NCBI RefSeq assembly: GCF_030813435.1
Contig: NZ_JAUSUG010000031.1
Location: forward strand, 1 to 54,092
DNA length: 54,092 nt
Direction of reading: 5' to 3'
Source of the DNA: Evansella vedderi
GTDB lineage: Bacteria; Bacillota; Bacilli; Bacillales; Salisediminibacteriaceae
In this document: positions 1 through 8,456 of the stretch, piece by piece
Layout of the letters: each line of letters starts with the position of its first letter
Position numbering within the stretch: position 1 is the first letter of the stretch
The notes under the pieces: generated by a model
What the model saw: only the letters and a program-made list of their open reading frames with translations
What the model was told of the DNA's origin: nothing
Database searches by the model: none
Translations under genes and position numbers: made by a program

Positions 1-123
1 TCCTGTAGCGAAAATCAACATCAAAGTTAATAAATCAAATTTTTTAACGGTATAACTATTATTCTGAGAGTGTTTGCTTTTTTAAAAAGTGAATTATGAA
101 ATTCATTCACTTAATAAGGAATC

Positions 124-153
124 GAAAAAGAGACAGATTAGAATTCTGTCTCT
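124..153 (-). terminator. Hairpin terminator read on the minus strand
   Basis: A perfect 9-bp stem (AGAGACAGA at 129-137, TCTGTCTCT at 145-153) is followed on the minus strand by a short T run. It lies about 190 bases past the end of the minus-strand coat gene and could end that transcript. Confidence 0.5.
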
Positions 154-169
154 CCTGAAAATACAAATC

Positions 170-283
170 AGGTTTTCATTCGCTACGGTCCGCTCGCTTT
201 CCGTGGGTGACCTGCCAAGCCTCCTCGCCATTCTCCCACAGGAGTCTCACGGACCTTCGCTCATTCCTATGCTGCTGACTTAA
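170..283. repeat. GC-rich palindromic repeat (Bacillaceae intergenic family)
   Basis: A GC-rich block in an AT-rich gap contains the signature words CGCTTTCCGTGGG, GCCTCCTCG and GGAGTCTCACGG. Degenerate forms of these words recur at 19670-19793 and 52814-52985. A 64-codon open frame runs through it but has no ribosome site and looks like repeat DNA. The rest of 1-341 shows no gene. Confidence 0.6.
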
Positions 284-341
284 ATTTTAATTCTCCATGG
301 TGCGAATTAATATTGGCATGGAGGTCTTCCCAGAAAAAAGT

Positions 342-725
342 TTATTGTGACATTTGTCCGCCATTACCTTGTGAATAAGGCATTTGGCTTTGATACCCTG
401 AATATTGTTGATACGATTGATTTAGCGATTGTTGTTGTTCAGCATCAAAGCTATACCAGCCCTTTTCAAACATTAAATTAAATAGGTCTCTTTGGCACTG
501 TTGTGTTTCAGTGAAAATTTGTTGTAAGTCAGAATAAAGTGCTTGGTGGCTTGCCTCATTCAATGCCACTGAATAAGAACCAGTCATGTGCTTTTCAGTT
601 GTAAGCATATCATTAATATAATCACGATCTGTCATTTGTGGAGTTTGAGGTACTTGAGTCTTTGGGTTTTTAATTTTTTGAGATTGCTGCTGTTGTCCTT
701 GGTTTTGCATTTGATTATTATTCAT
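342..725 (-). CDS. CotF-like spore coat protein
   Basis: A 127-residue, Gln/Asn-rich protein. Its N-terminal 25 residues are low complexity (Q, N, K). The CotF-type core follows (about residues 30-90), with the motif DRDYINDMLTTEKHM and an alpha-helical stretch ending near FEKGWYSFDAEQQQ. The tail is rich in Q, S, Y and G. Coat F family proteins join the spore coat. The start is set by AAAGGAGG just upstream of 725. The upstream paralogue ends 16 bases away, so the two are probably one transcript. B. subtilis has the similar yusN next to its fad genes, which supports the call. Confidence 0.75.
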   Translation of the reverse strand: MNNNQMQNQGQQQQSQKIKNPKTQVPQTPQMTDRDYINDMLTTEKHMTGSYSVALNEASHQALYSDLQQIFTETQQCQRDLFNLMFEKGWYSFDAEQQQSLNQSYQQYSGYQSQMPYSQGNGGQMSQ

Positions 726-741
726 GTTTGTTCCTCCTTTC

Positions 742-1023
742 CTATTGCGTCGGCAATTGCTGAACTTGGTTTTGCTGATTTAAGTGATTAAGTATTGTTT
801 GGTAATGGGCATAATGCATTTTTCCAGCTTGCTCTAATGCTTGGGCAATTTGTTGGTCCGTGCATTGTTGCGCAAAGAAATGTGCTTTTTTCATGGCAAG
901 TAAATTCCAAGATAGCATATCATTAATATACAAATGATCCTTTGTTGTGACTACATTAGGGGGTTGCTGCATAATATTCTGTTGCTGCTGACCTTGCTGC
1001 CCTGCACTTTGTTGTTGTTGCAT
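742..1023 (-). CDS. CotF-like spore coat protein, shorter paralogue
   Basis: A 93-residue protein starting MQQQQSAGQQGQQQQ. The frame stays open further upstream, but AAAGGAGG sits 7-8 bases before the ATG at 1023, so this start is chosen. After a Gln-rich head of about 25 residues comes the coat-type core TTKDHLYINDMLSWNLLAMKKAH, closely resembling the YINDML stretch of the next gene; the C-terminus is again Gln-rich. It probably arose by tandem duplication with the 342-725 gene and is cotranscribed with it. Expected place of action: the spore coat of the mother cell. Confidence 0.7.
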   Translation of the reverse strand: MQQQQSAGQQGQQQQNIMQQPPNVVTTKDHLYINDMLSWNLLAMKKAHFFAQQCTDQQIAQALEQAGKMHYAHYQTILNHLNQQNQVQQLPTQ

Positions 1024-1365
1024 TTGGTATTCCTCCTTTATACATAAGCTTGAAATCATTTGGATCCTTTTTAGTGTTCTCTTTGTAATGGGGAGTATAC
1101 AAAGATCCATTATGAAAAAACGAGTACTTTCTGTTAGAAACCTAGCTTTGTAGGGAAGGAAGCAATTTTTGAACATCTTGTGACAAAGTATTTGTTAGTA
1201 AACAGATTGAAAACACTACTGACAGAATTCCCGTTCCATTCATAAAAAAATAAATTTTCAGTTAATACTGTTGCAACATCGAATAAAATTATATATAGTA
1301 AAAGATGTAAACATTTCGTGACATAATAATTTCGCATGTGGTGCAAAATTTTTTTACCCTAAAAA

Positions 1366-1383
1366 TGAATGAGTATTCATTCA
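1366..1383. promoter_or_regulatory. FadR operator upstream of fadN
   Basis: TGAATGAGTATTCATTCA is an 18-bp palindrome that fits the B. subtilis FadR (YsiA) consensus TGAATGANTANTCATTCA exactly. It ends 20 bases before the fadN start and just before its AAGGAGG. FadR represses fatty-acid degradation genes and releases DNA when long-chain acyl-CoA binds. A -35/-10 pair could not be fixed with confidence. Confidence 0.9.
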
Positions 1384-1403
1384 AATGAAGAAGGAGGTTT
1401 ATC

Positions 1404-3791
1404 ATGGCGAGGAGAATCAGAAAAGTTGCTGTATTGGGATCAGGAGTTATGGGCTCTGGTATCGCTGCACATTTAGCAAATGTGGGAATTCCTACGCTGT
1501 TATTGGACATCGTCCCAGAACTAACGGACTCGGAAAAAAATAAGGGGTTAACGCTAGACAACCCTGCTGTAAGAAACCAACTAGCTGTAGAGGCCATCCA
1601 AAAACTGAAGAAACAAAAACCTGCTCCCTTAGCAAAAAAAGAAAATGTGGACCTCATTGAGGTAGGGAACATGGAAGATGACATGAAACGCCTTTTTGAA
1701 GTCGACTGGGTCATCGAAGTGGTTGTAGAAAACCTTGAAATCAAAAAGAAAGTATATGAACAAGTAGATAAATACCGAAAAGAAGGGACCATCGTCAGCT
1801 CCAACACCTCTGGTATATCCATAGAAGCAATGGCGGAAGGACGTTCGGAAGATTTCCGAAAGCATTTTTTAGGGACTCATTTTTTTAATCCACCTAGATA
1901 CTTAAAGCTATTAGAGGTAATTCGTACGAAAGATACATCGGATGAAGTGTTCAACTTTATGAGAACATTCGGAGAAGATGTTTTAGGAAAAGGTGTTGTT
2001 GAAGCGAAGGACACTCCTAACTTTATTGCTAACCGAATTGGAACATATGGCCTCCTAATTACGGTAAGGGAAATGTTAAAACGGGGCTACTCTGTAGGTG
2101 AGGTTGATTCTGTTACAGGACCAGCGCTAGGGAGACCGAAAAGTGCTACTTTCCGCACCCTTGACGTGGTAGGGCTAGATACATTTTTACATGTAGCTAA
2201 AAATGTTTACGACCAAGTGGAAGGGGAAGAAAAGGGAGTTTTTGACCCACCGGCATTCATGAAGCAAATGGCGGAAAAAGGGTGGCTTGGTAGTAAATCA
2301 GGGCAGGGATTTTATTATAAGAAGAAAACGGAAAAAGGCAGTGAGATTTTAGAGCTTGACTTTGAAACGATGGAGTACGTGGAAAGAAGGAAATTAAAGG
2401 CTCCATCCGTTCAACGTAGTAAGCAGGCAAAATCAAGATCCGATAAAATGAAAGCGCTTGTATATGCTGATGACCGTGCCGGGGAATTAGTTTGGAACAT
2501 CTTAAAACCGGTTCTCCTATATACCGCAGAAAAATATGCAGAAGTAGCGGACTCTATCCGGTCCGTGGACTTAGCCATGAAGTGGGGTTTTGGCTGGGAG
2601 TTAGGTCCATTTGAAACATGGGATGCCATCGGTGTAAAAAAGTCCGTTAAACGGATGGAGGATGAAGGGGAGACGGTACCAGCTTGGGTAAAGGAAATGC
2701 TAGATAACGGGTTTACTAGTTTTTATCAGTCATTTGACGAATACTATGAATCTGGTAAGTACGTAAAAGGAGAGATCAACCCGAAAGTCATTTATTTAAA
2801 GGCAGTTAAAAAAACGGATAACGGTGTGATTATGAAAAATGCGGGGGCATCCCTTATTGATATTGGTGATGATGTTGCTTGTCTTGAATTCACATCACCG
2901 AATAACTCCATTGGCCTTGACGTTATGCAAATGATCAATAAATCCATTGATGAGGTTGAAAAGAACTATCGAGGTCTCGTTATTAATAACCAAGGGAAAA
3001 ATTTCTGTGTTGGTGCTAACTTAATGATGATCCTTATGGAAGCACAAGATATGAATTTCCCGGAGATTGATCTTGTGGTCCGGCAATTTCAAAAATCCAT
3101 GGCAAAAATTCGGTATGCTTCTAAACCAGTTGTCTCTGCCCCCTTTGCCATGACCTTAGGTGGTGGAACAGAAATTTGCTTACCTTCTGCTAGCATTCAG
3201 GCGTCCCTTGAAACGTATATGGGATTAGTGGAAGTTGGCGTCGGCCTTATTCCTGGTGGGGGAGGAAATAAAGAGCTTTATTTACGTCAAATTCAACGTT
3301 TACCTGAAGGAGCACAAATCAATCTGCAAGCCATTGCCAACCAAGTTTTTGAAACAATCGCAACGGCTAAGGTATCCACAAGTGCACAGGAGGCGGAACA
3401 ACTGGGATTCATACGGCCAGTGGATGGTATCAGTATCAATGGGGATCACTTACTCCACGATGCGAAACAAAAGGTGCTTCATCTTTCAAATCAAGGCTAT
3501 ACCCCACCGAAGCGGGAAAAGATCCCTGTTGTGGGAGAAACGGGATATGCCACGATGCTCTTAGGTGCAAAACAAATGTTCTTGAGCGGCTACGCATCGG
3601 AGCATGATATGAAAATCGCCGAAAAGTTAGCCTTTGTTATTGCAGGTGGTAGGGTAGCAAAAGGGACTAAGGTAGATGAACAGTATCTGTTAGATATAGA
3701 GCGGGAGGCATTCTTAAGCTTAGTAGGGGAACCGAAATCTCAGCAAAGAATGCAGCACATGCTCATCAAAGGAAAGCCATTACGTAACTAA
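1404..3791 (+). CDS. fadN: 3-hydroxyacyl-CoA dehydrogenase / enoyl-CoA hydratase (FadN)
   Basis: A 795-residue bifunctional beta-oxidation enzyme that hydrates trans-2-enoyl-CoA and oxidises 3-hydroxyacyl-CoA with NAD. The N-terminus carries the Rossmann motif VAVLGSGVMGSGIAAHLAN (residues 8-26), then the dehydrogenase core with THFFNPPRYLKLLEV and the two C-terminal helical domains to about residue 480. A crotonase-fold hydratase domain follows (from about 490; SAPFAMTLGGGTEI and LIPGGGGNKEL). This order, dehydrogenase first, is the FadN (YusL) arrangement and the reverse of E. coli FadB. The start has AGGAGG 8 bases upstream. First gene of the fad operon; the next gene begins 14 bases after its stop. 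Confidence 0.95.
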   Translation: MARRIRKVAVLGSGVMGSGIAAHLANVGIPTLLLDIVPELTDSEKNKGLTLDNPAVRNQLAVEAIQKLKKQKPAPLAKKENVDLIEVGNMEDDMKRLFEVDWVIEVVVENLEIKKKVYEQVDKYRKEGTIVSSNTSGISIEAMAEGRSEDFRKHFLGTHFFNPPRYLKLLEVIRTKDTSDEVFNFMRTFGEDVLGKGVVEAKDTPNFIANRIGTYGLLITVREMLKRGYSVGEVDSVTGPALGRPKSATFRTLDVVGLDTFLHVAKNVYDQVEGEEKGVFDPPAFMKQMAEKGWLGSKSGQGFYYKKKTEKGSEILELDFETMEYVERRKLKAPSVQRSKQAKSRSDKMKALVYADDRAGELVWNILKPVLLYTAEKYAEVADSIRSVDLAMKWGFGWELGPFETWDAIGVKKSVKRMEDEGETVPAWVKEMLDNGFTSFYQSFDEYYESGKYVKGEINPKVIYLKAVKKTDNGVIMKNAGASLIDIGDDVACLEFTSPNNSIGLDVMQMINKSIDEVEKNYRGLVINNQGKNFCVGANLMMILMEAQDMNFPEIDLVVRQFQKSMAKIRYASKPVVSAPFAMTLGGGTEICLPSASIQASLETYMGLVEVGVGLIPGGGGNKELYLRQIQRLPEGAQINLQAIANQVFETIATAKVSTSAQEAEQLGFIRPVDGISINGDHLLHDAKQKVLHLSNQGYTPPKREKIPVVGETGYATMLLGAKQMFLSGYASEHDMKIAEKLAFVIAGGRVAKGTKVDEQYLLDIEREAFLSLVGEPKSQQRMQHMLIKGKPLRN

Positions 3792-3805
3792 AGGAGGGGA
3801 ATTTC

Positions 3806-4984
3806 TTGAGAGAAGCGGTCATCGTAGCAGGTGCTCGTACACCTGTAGGAAAAGCGAAGAAAGGAACATTAGCCACAGTAAGGCCGGATGACTTAGGGGC
3901 TATTACCATAAAAGAAACGTTGAAACGGGCAAACAATTTTGATGCAAGCAGAATCGAGGATGTGATTATCGGCTGTGCCATGCCAGAAGCAGAGCAAGGG
4001 ATGAACATGGCAAGAAATATTTCTGCCTTAGCTGGGCTTCCCGAATCGGTTCCGGCCATCACCATCAATCGTTATTGCTCTTCCGGTTTACAAAGTATTG
4101 CTTATGCAGCCGAGCGTATTATGCTTGGACACTCAAAGGCCATTTTAGCCGGTGGTGCCGAGTCCATGACCATGATTCCAATGGGTGGTCATGTTATAGC
4201 ACCCAACCCAACCTTAGTTGAAAATGCACCGGAATATTACATGAGTATGGGCCATACGGCGGAAGAGGTAGCAAAACGCTTTGAGGTGTCCCGTACGGAT
4301 CAAGATGCCTTTGCAGTGGAAAGTCATAAACGGGCAGCGAAAGCTATTGCGGAAGGAAAATTTAAGGATGAGGTCGTACCTGTTCCCGTTACGTTACGGT
4401 CCTTTGATGAAAAAAATAAATTGGTGGAAAAGAACATTGTTTTTGATACGGACGAAGGGGTTCGTCCTGATACAACGGTAGAGGCCTTGGCAAAACTACG
4501 CCCTGCCTTCCATGTAAAAGGAACGGTTACAGCAGGTAACGCCTCGCAAATGAGCGATGGTGCTGCAACTGTACTGGTAATGGATCGTGAAGAAGCGGAA
4601 GCAGACGGTCTCACGCCTTTAGTGAAGTTCAGGTCCTTTACCGTAGCAGGGGTTGCACCAGAAGTTATGGGTATCGGACCTGTGGAAGCTATTCCAAAGG
4701 CAGTGAAGCTAGCGGGATTAGAAATATCACATATTGGATTATTTGAATTAAATGAAGCTTTTGCTTCCCAATCGTTGCAAGTGATTCGTCATTTAGGGCT
4801 AGACCATGATCGAGTAAATGTTAACGGCGGGGCTATCGCATTAGGTCACCCGTTAGGATGCACCGGAACAAAGCTAACGCTGAGCTTGATCCATGAAATG
4901 AAGCGTCGTGGAGAACAATTTGGTGTTGTCACCATGTGTATCGGTGGAGGAATGGGGGCAGCAGGTGTATTTGAGTTAGTCTAG
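3806..4984 (+). CDS. fadA: Acetyl-CoA acyltransferase (3-ketoacyl-CoA thiolase, FadA)
   Basis: A 392-residue thiolase, the usual length, that cleaves 3-ketoacyl-CoA to acetyl-CoA and a shortened acyl-CoA. Visible landmarks are the nucleophilic Cys91 in INRYCSSGLQ, the GGAIALGHPLGCTG histidine motif and the C-terminal CIGGGMGAAG motif with the second catalytic Cys. It starts with TTG, preceded by AAAGGAGGGGA. It lies 14 bases after fadN, so it is cotranscribed and under the same FadR control. Confidence 0.95.
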   Translation: MREAVIVAGARTPVGKAKKGTLATVRPDDLGAITIKETLKRANNFDASRIEDVIIGCAMPEAEQGMNMARNISALAGLPESVPAITINRYCSSGLQSIAYAAERIMLGHSKAILAGGAESMTMIPMGGHVIAPNPTLVENAPEYYMSMGHTAEEVAKRFEVSRTDQDAFAVESHKRAAKAIAEGKFKDEVVPVPVTLRSFDEKNKLVEKNIVFDTDEGVRPDTTVEALAKLRPAFHVKGTVTAGNASQMSDGAATVLVMDREEAEADGLTPLVKFRSFTVAGVAPEVMGIGPVEAIPKAVKLAGLEISHIGLFELNEAFASQSLQVIRHLGLDHDRVNVNGGAIALGHPLGCTGTKLTLSLIHEMKRRGEQFGVVTMCIGGGMGAAGVFELV

Positions 4985-5023
4985 TAAGCTTTGAAAAAAA
5001 TTATTTAAAGGGGGATTATAACG

Positions 5024-6805
5024 ATGGCGACTCAGGATAAAACCCTAAAGGGTGGCGGCTTTCTATTGGAGGAAGTTTCGGCAGATAAAGTATTTACTCC
5101 GGAGGATTTAACGGATGAACACAAGATGATTGCCAAAACAACGGAGGACTTCGTTGTGGAGCAGGTGGTTCCCGAAATTGAAAAAATTGAGGAGCACCAG
5201 TTTGATATTTCCGTTCGCTTATTAAAGGAAGCAGGAGAACTTGGATTATTAGGGGCAGATGTTCCTGAGGAGTATGGTGGAATAGGATTAGATAAAATAA
5301 GTTCTTCCCTGATAACAGAGAAATTTGCCCTGGCAGGATCTTTTTCCTTATCTCATGGTGCCCATGTGGGGATTGGTACTTTACCGATTGTTTATTTTGG
5401 TAATGAGGAGCAAAAGAAAAAGTACCTACCTGGTTTAGCATCTGGTGAGTTGATTGCAGCCTATGCCCTAACGGAACCTAGCTCAGGCTCCGATGCCTTA
5501 AGTGCCAAAACAACAGCAAAGCTAAATGATGCTGGTACTCACTATATTTTAAATGGAGAAAAACAGTGGATTACAAACGCTGGCTTCGCCGATGTTTTCG
5601 TCGTTTACGCTAAGGTAGACGGAGAGAAATTTACTGCTTTTATCGTAGAAAGGGAGTATGAAGGAGTTTCCACTGGTCCAGAGGAAAAGAAAATGGGTAT
5701 TAAAGGGTCCTCCACTCGTACATTAATTCTAGAGGATGCCCTCGTTCCAAAGGAAAATGTCCTTGGAGAAATCGGGAAAGGGCATGTTATTGCCTTTAAC
5801 ATTTTGAACATTGGCCGTTGGAAGTTGGGGGTAGGCTGTGTTGGGGGGGCGAAATATGGTATTGAGCTAGCTGCAAAATATGCTAATGAACGAAAGCAAT
5901 TTAAGCTTCCTATTTCTAAATTTACACTAATTCAAAAGAAGTTAGCAGAAATGGCTGCAAAAACCTATGCAGCGGAAAGTACGATTTACCGCACTGGCGG
6001 ACTTATTGATACAGCATTTGAAGCTTTATCAACCGAAGAGCAAAGGGATGGTGCAGTGGTAGGGAAAGCCATTAGTGAATATGCCATTGAGTGCTCATTA
6101 AATAAAGTATTTGGTTCCGAAGTTTTAGACTTTGTTGCTGACGAAGCAGTTCAAATTCATGGTGGTTATGGATTTATGGCAGAGTACGAAGTGGAAACGA
6201 TGTATCGTAACTCTCGTATTAACCGTATTTTTGAAGGGACAAACGAAATTAACCGTATGCTCGTGCCAGCGACGATCATGCGCAAAGCAATGAAAGGAGA
6301 CCTCCCACTCCTTGAACAGGCAGGATCGCTGCAAGAAGAGCTGATGATGATGATGCCACAGCTTGTTGGAGATGAACCATTAGAGCAAGAAAAATATTTA
6401 CTTGAAAATGCGAAGAAGATCTTTATGTTTGTTGCAGGTACTGCTGTTCAAACACACGGAGAGAAACTTCAAAAGGAACAGGAATTATTGGCAAACATCG
6501 CTGACATCGTATCCGATATTTTCAGCATCGAATCCTGTGTACTCCGTACTGAAAAAGCCATTGCTAAGGATGGCTTAGAAAAGGCCAATCAAAAGTTGTT
6601 AATGACACAAGTTTTCACACAAGAGGCAATTAATCGTATTGAAGCCATTGCAAAAGAATCACTTGTAGCATTGGAAGAGGGCGATTCCTTACTCACCATG
6701 CTTTCTATTCTCAAGAAGCTTACTCGCCATACTCCTGTTAATGTGGTGGCAAAGAAACGAGAAATTGCAGCAAGAATTATCGAAGCAGAAAAGTACGTTG
6801 TATAA
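5024..6805 (+). CDS. fadE: Acyl-CoA dehydrogenase (FadE)
   Basis: A 593-residue FAD enzyme catalysing the first beta-oxidation step, acyl-CoA to trans-2-enoyl-CoA. It shows the family signature AYALTEPSSGSDA, the ITNAGFADVFVVYAK beta-barrel region, and RNSRINRIFEGTNEINRMLV near the active-site base region. About 200 further C-terminal residues are predicted helical, as in VLCAD-type and YusJ enzymes, which explains the length (short-chain enzymes have about 380). It sits 39 bases after fadA with GGGGG before the ATG, as the third operon gene. Confidence 0.93.
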   Translation: MATQDKTLKGGGFLLEEVSADKVFTPEDLTDEHKMIAKTTEDFVVEQVVPEIEKIEEHQFDISVRLLKEAGELGLLGADVPEEYGGIGLDKISSSLITEKFALAGSFSLSHGAHVGIGTLPIVYFGNEEQKKKYLPGLASGELIAAYALTEPSSGSDALSAKTTAKLNDAGTHYILNGEKQWITNAGFADVFVVYAKVDGEKFTAFIVEREYEGVSTGPEEKKMGIKGSSTRTLILEDALVPKENVLGEIGKGHVIAFNILNIGRWKLGVGCVGGAKYGIELAAKYANERKQFKLPISKFTLIQKKLAEMAAKTYAAESTIYRTGGLIDTAFEALSTEEQRDGAVVGKAISEYAIECSLNKVFGSEVLDFVADEAVQIHGGYGFMAEYEVETMYRNSRINRIFEGTNEINRMLVPATIMRKAMKGDLPLLEQAGSLQEELMMMMPQLVGDEPLEQEKYLLENAKKIFMFVAGTAVQTHGEKLQKEQELLANIADIVSDIFSIESCVLRTEKAIAKDGLEKANQKLLMTQVFTQEAINRIEAIAKESLVALEEGDSLLTMLSILKKLTRHTPVNVVAKKREIAARIIEAEKYVV

Positions 6806-6841
6806 ACCGAAAATTATGCTTAATTGTCATTTGTTATCCAA

Positions 6842-6955
6842 ATTGGGGCACTCCCCTGCCCCAATACAATAATAATCTCCTTTCTAGAAGAAAGGGCATT
6901 CTCCTCTCTGTTAGAAGGGAAAGAGTTCCAATTATTATTGGGACTCTTTCCTTTT
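6842..6955 (+). terminator. Tandem hairpins ending the fad operon
   Basis: The first stem is ATTGGGGCA (6842-6850) with TGCCCCAAT (6857-6865). The second and stronger one pairs GGAAAGAGTTCCAAT (6918-6932) with ATTGGGACTCTTTCC (6937-6951), a 15-bp stem with one mismatch, followed by TTTT. Both lie 37-150 bases past fadE. Nothing else is seen between here and 7030. Confidence 0.75.
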
Positions 6956-7032
6956 GGCGGCTTTTAGAATTTTGTAAGCTTGGGAACGTCGTCTGTTTCA
7001 TCCAAGCCCTATTAATTATTGGTAAACATCCT

Positions 7033-7060
7033 TTGACATTATTTTCTTGGTATTTATATA
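7033..7060 (+). promoter_or_regulatory. Sigma-A-like promoter for the 51-residue gene
   Basis: TTGACA at 7033-7038 and TATATA at 7055-7060 are separated by 16 bases. They lie about 50 bases before the small gene at 7112 and downstream of the fad terminators, so this gene is probably expressed independently. Confidence 0.5.
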
Positions 7061-7111
7061 AAGGCATGGTTCAAACTAAGCCATTAATAATACTTTAGGA
7101 GTGACTTTCTT

Positions 7112-7267
7112 ATGAAAAAGCCTAACAATGAGTTTATTAAGGGCCAAAAGTTTGATGCTGTTGAGGAATTTTCAAGGGAAATTTCTTTAGGGGTTATGGA
7201 TCCGTTACGAGAAACATATGAAATCTTATCTCCTAAAGATACAGAAGACAAGAATGAAGAGGAATAA
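7112..7267 (+). CDS. Small hypothetical protein (51 aa)
   Basis: Encodes MKKPNNEFIKGQKFDAVEEF and on to DTEDKNEEE, 51 residues, charged and acidic at the C-terminus. It has no membrane segment or cysteine. TAGGAG lies 11 bases before the ATG and a promoter-like pair lies upstream, so it looks like a real gene despite its size. I do not recognise the family. It sits alone between the fad operon and yusI. Confidence 0.6.
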   Translation: MKKPNNEFIKGQKFDAVEEFSREISLGVMDPLRETYEILSPKDTEDKNEEE

Positions 7268-7372
7268 GCAGAAAATGTGAAATTAAAGACCAATTATAAT
7301 ATTATCGTAATTGTGGCAATCAAAAATGATTGCCATTAATTTATGAACGAATGAAGGAGGGTTTGAAGAAAA

Positions 7373-7729
7373 ATGAGTTTAACCTTTTATCAATATCCTG
7401 CCTGTGGGACATGCCGTAATGCTAAAAAGTGGCTTGATGAACAAGGGATTGATTATGAAGAGATCCATATCGTTAATGATCCCCCATCTAAGGAAAAGCT
7501 TAGAGAGTTATATGAAAAAAGTGGGTTAGAGTTAAAAAAGTTTTTTAATACTAGTGGAAAGAAGTATCGTGAGCTAGGAGTAAAGGACAAGATTAAAACA
7601 GCCTCTGACGATGAATTGTTGGATTTATTAGCATCTGATGGTATGTTAATTAAACGTCCCATAGTTACTGATGGGAAAAAGGTAACCGTTGGCTTTAAAG
7701 AGGAGACGTTTAACGAGGTTTGGAAGTAA
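7373..7729 (+). CDS. yusI: ArsC/Spx-family protein YusI
   Basis: A 118-residue thioredoxin-fold protein of the ArsC/Spx/MgsR family. It carries a redox CxxC (Cys11-Gly-Thr-Cys14) in the N-terminal YPACGTCRNAKKWL motif and the family C-terminal element GMLIKRPIVTDG. Length and place (between the fad genes and gcvH) match B. subtilis yusI. It is often annotated as arsenate reductase, but no ars genes adjoin and the physiological role is unknown. The ATG has GAAGGAGG 13-20 bases upstream, a rather wide spacing. Confidence 0.85.
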   Translation: MSLTFYQYPACGTCRNAKKWLDEQGIDYEEIHIVNDPPSKEKLRELYEKSGLELKKFFNTSGKKYRELGVKDKIKTASDDELLDLLASDGMLIKRPIVTDGKKVTVGFKEETFNEVWK

Positions 7730-7796
7730 TATTAATTCATTTAGATAGTTGCCATGCCTTGCCAATTTGTACTATAGTTTAATTGGGAGTATGAAG

Positions 7797-7856
7797 ACGA
7801 ACTGATTTATACATAATGGATTAATGTGCTAACGTGACATCAGTTCGTATTATTTT
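7797..7856 (+). terminator. Probable terminator after yusI
   Basis: ACGAACTGAT (7797-7806) pairs perfectly with ATCAGTTCGT (7839-7848) across a 32-base loop and is followed by ATTATTTTT. The loop is long for an intrinsic terminator. Since gcvH follows at 7886, it might instead be a leader structure. Confidence 0.45.
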
Positions 7857-7885
7857 TAAGAAGATAAAGATGGAGGGAATCATTA

Positions 7886-8269
7886 ATGAATTTACCTAAG
7901 GATTTAAAGTATTCTGAAGAACATGAGTGGGTAAAGGTGGAAGGAGACAAGGTTCGTATTGGTATTACGGATTTTGCTCAATCAGAGCTTGGAGACATTG
8001 TATTTGTTGAACTGCCTGAGGTTGGAGATGAAATTGAAGCGGACGAGCCGTTTGGAAGTGTAGAATCTGTAAAAACCGTTTCCGAACTATATGCACCAAT
8101 TAGTGGTAAAGTAGTAGAAATAAATGAAGACCTAGAAGATTCTCCTGAATTTGTTAACGAGTCTCCATACGAAAAAGCATGGATGATTGTAGTTGAACCT
8201 TCCGATGTTTCTGAAGTTGATAAGTTAATGTCGCCAGAAGAATACGAAGCAATGATTAAAGAAGACTAA
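7886..8269 (+). CDS. gcvH: Glycine cleavage system H protein
   Basis: A 127-residue lipoyl carrier, the standard length. The lipoylated lysine is Lys63 in [19 protein letters not shown]. GcvH shuttles the aminomethyl group of glycine between the P, T and L proteins, and in Bacillus it is also the first acceptor of octanoyl groups in lipoate synthesis, so it relates to lipA at 28.8 kb. The other gcv genes are not in the window, as in B. subtilis where gcvH stands apart. GGAGGG precedes the ATG. Confidence 0.95.
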   Translation: MNLPKDLKYSEEHEWVKVEGDKVRIGITDFAQSELGDIVFVELPEVGDEIEADEPFGSVESVKTVSELYAPISGKVVEINEDLEDSPEFVNESPYEKAWMIVVEPSDVSEVDKLMSPEEYEAMIKED

Positions 8270-8284
8270 TTATTTGATTAAAAA

Positions 8285-8322
8285 TGCCAAAGGCTATCTA
8301 AAACAGCCTTTGGTATTTTTTA
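8285..8322 (+). terminator. Terminator after gcvH
   Basis: CCAAAGGCT (8287-8295) pairs with AGCCTTTGG (8305-8313), followed by a T-rich run from 8314. It is 17 bases past the gcvH stop. Confidence 0.85.
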
Positions 8323-8330
8323 TTGTTCAC

Positions 8331-8364
8331 AAAATTGTACGGGACCCGGTCCCGCACAATTTTT
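8331..8364. repeat. Palindrome with GGGACC-c-GGTCCC core, copy 1
   Basis: AAAATTGT and ACAATTTT arms flank a GC core whose centre is GGGACCCGGTCCC, giving a nearly perfect 34-base dyad. It lies after the gcvH terminator. Related palindromes are at 17764-17802 and 50293-50340. Confidence 0.7.
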
Positions 8365-8456
8365 AGCTTATTTGGTCAAAGTTACCCCTGTCCATTTGAT
8401 CATACTTAGAGTGAAAAAGGATAAAGCTAAGCATAAAAGAAAGGGGTGGAGAAGAT

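Noticed and set aside
89-283. 64-codon open frame at the left edge
   Set aside because: It runs through the GC-rich repeat, has no ribosome site, and its product has no recognisable pattern.
3235-3564. 109-codon frame inside fadN
   Set aside because: It is an overlapping frame within a clearly coding gene, without a supported start.
7373-7729. Arsenic resistance gene (arsenate reductase)
   Set aside because: The protein is of the YusI/Spx-like branch, and no arsR, arsB or other ars gene is near.
7730-7885. Possible glycine riboswitch before gcvH
   Set aside because: The gap is 156 bases with one long-loop hairpin and no recognisable glycine aptamer motifs; the hairpin reads better as the yusI terminator.
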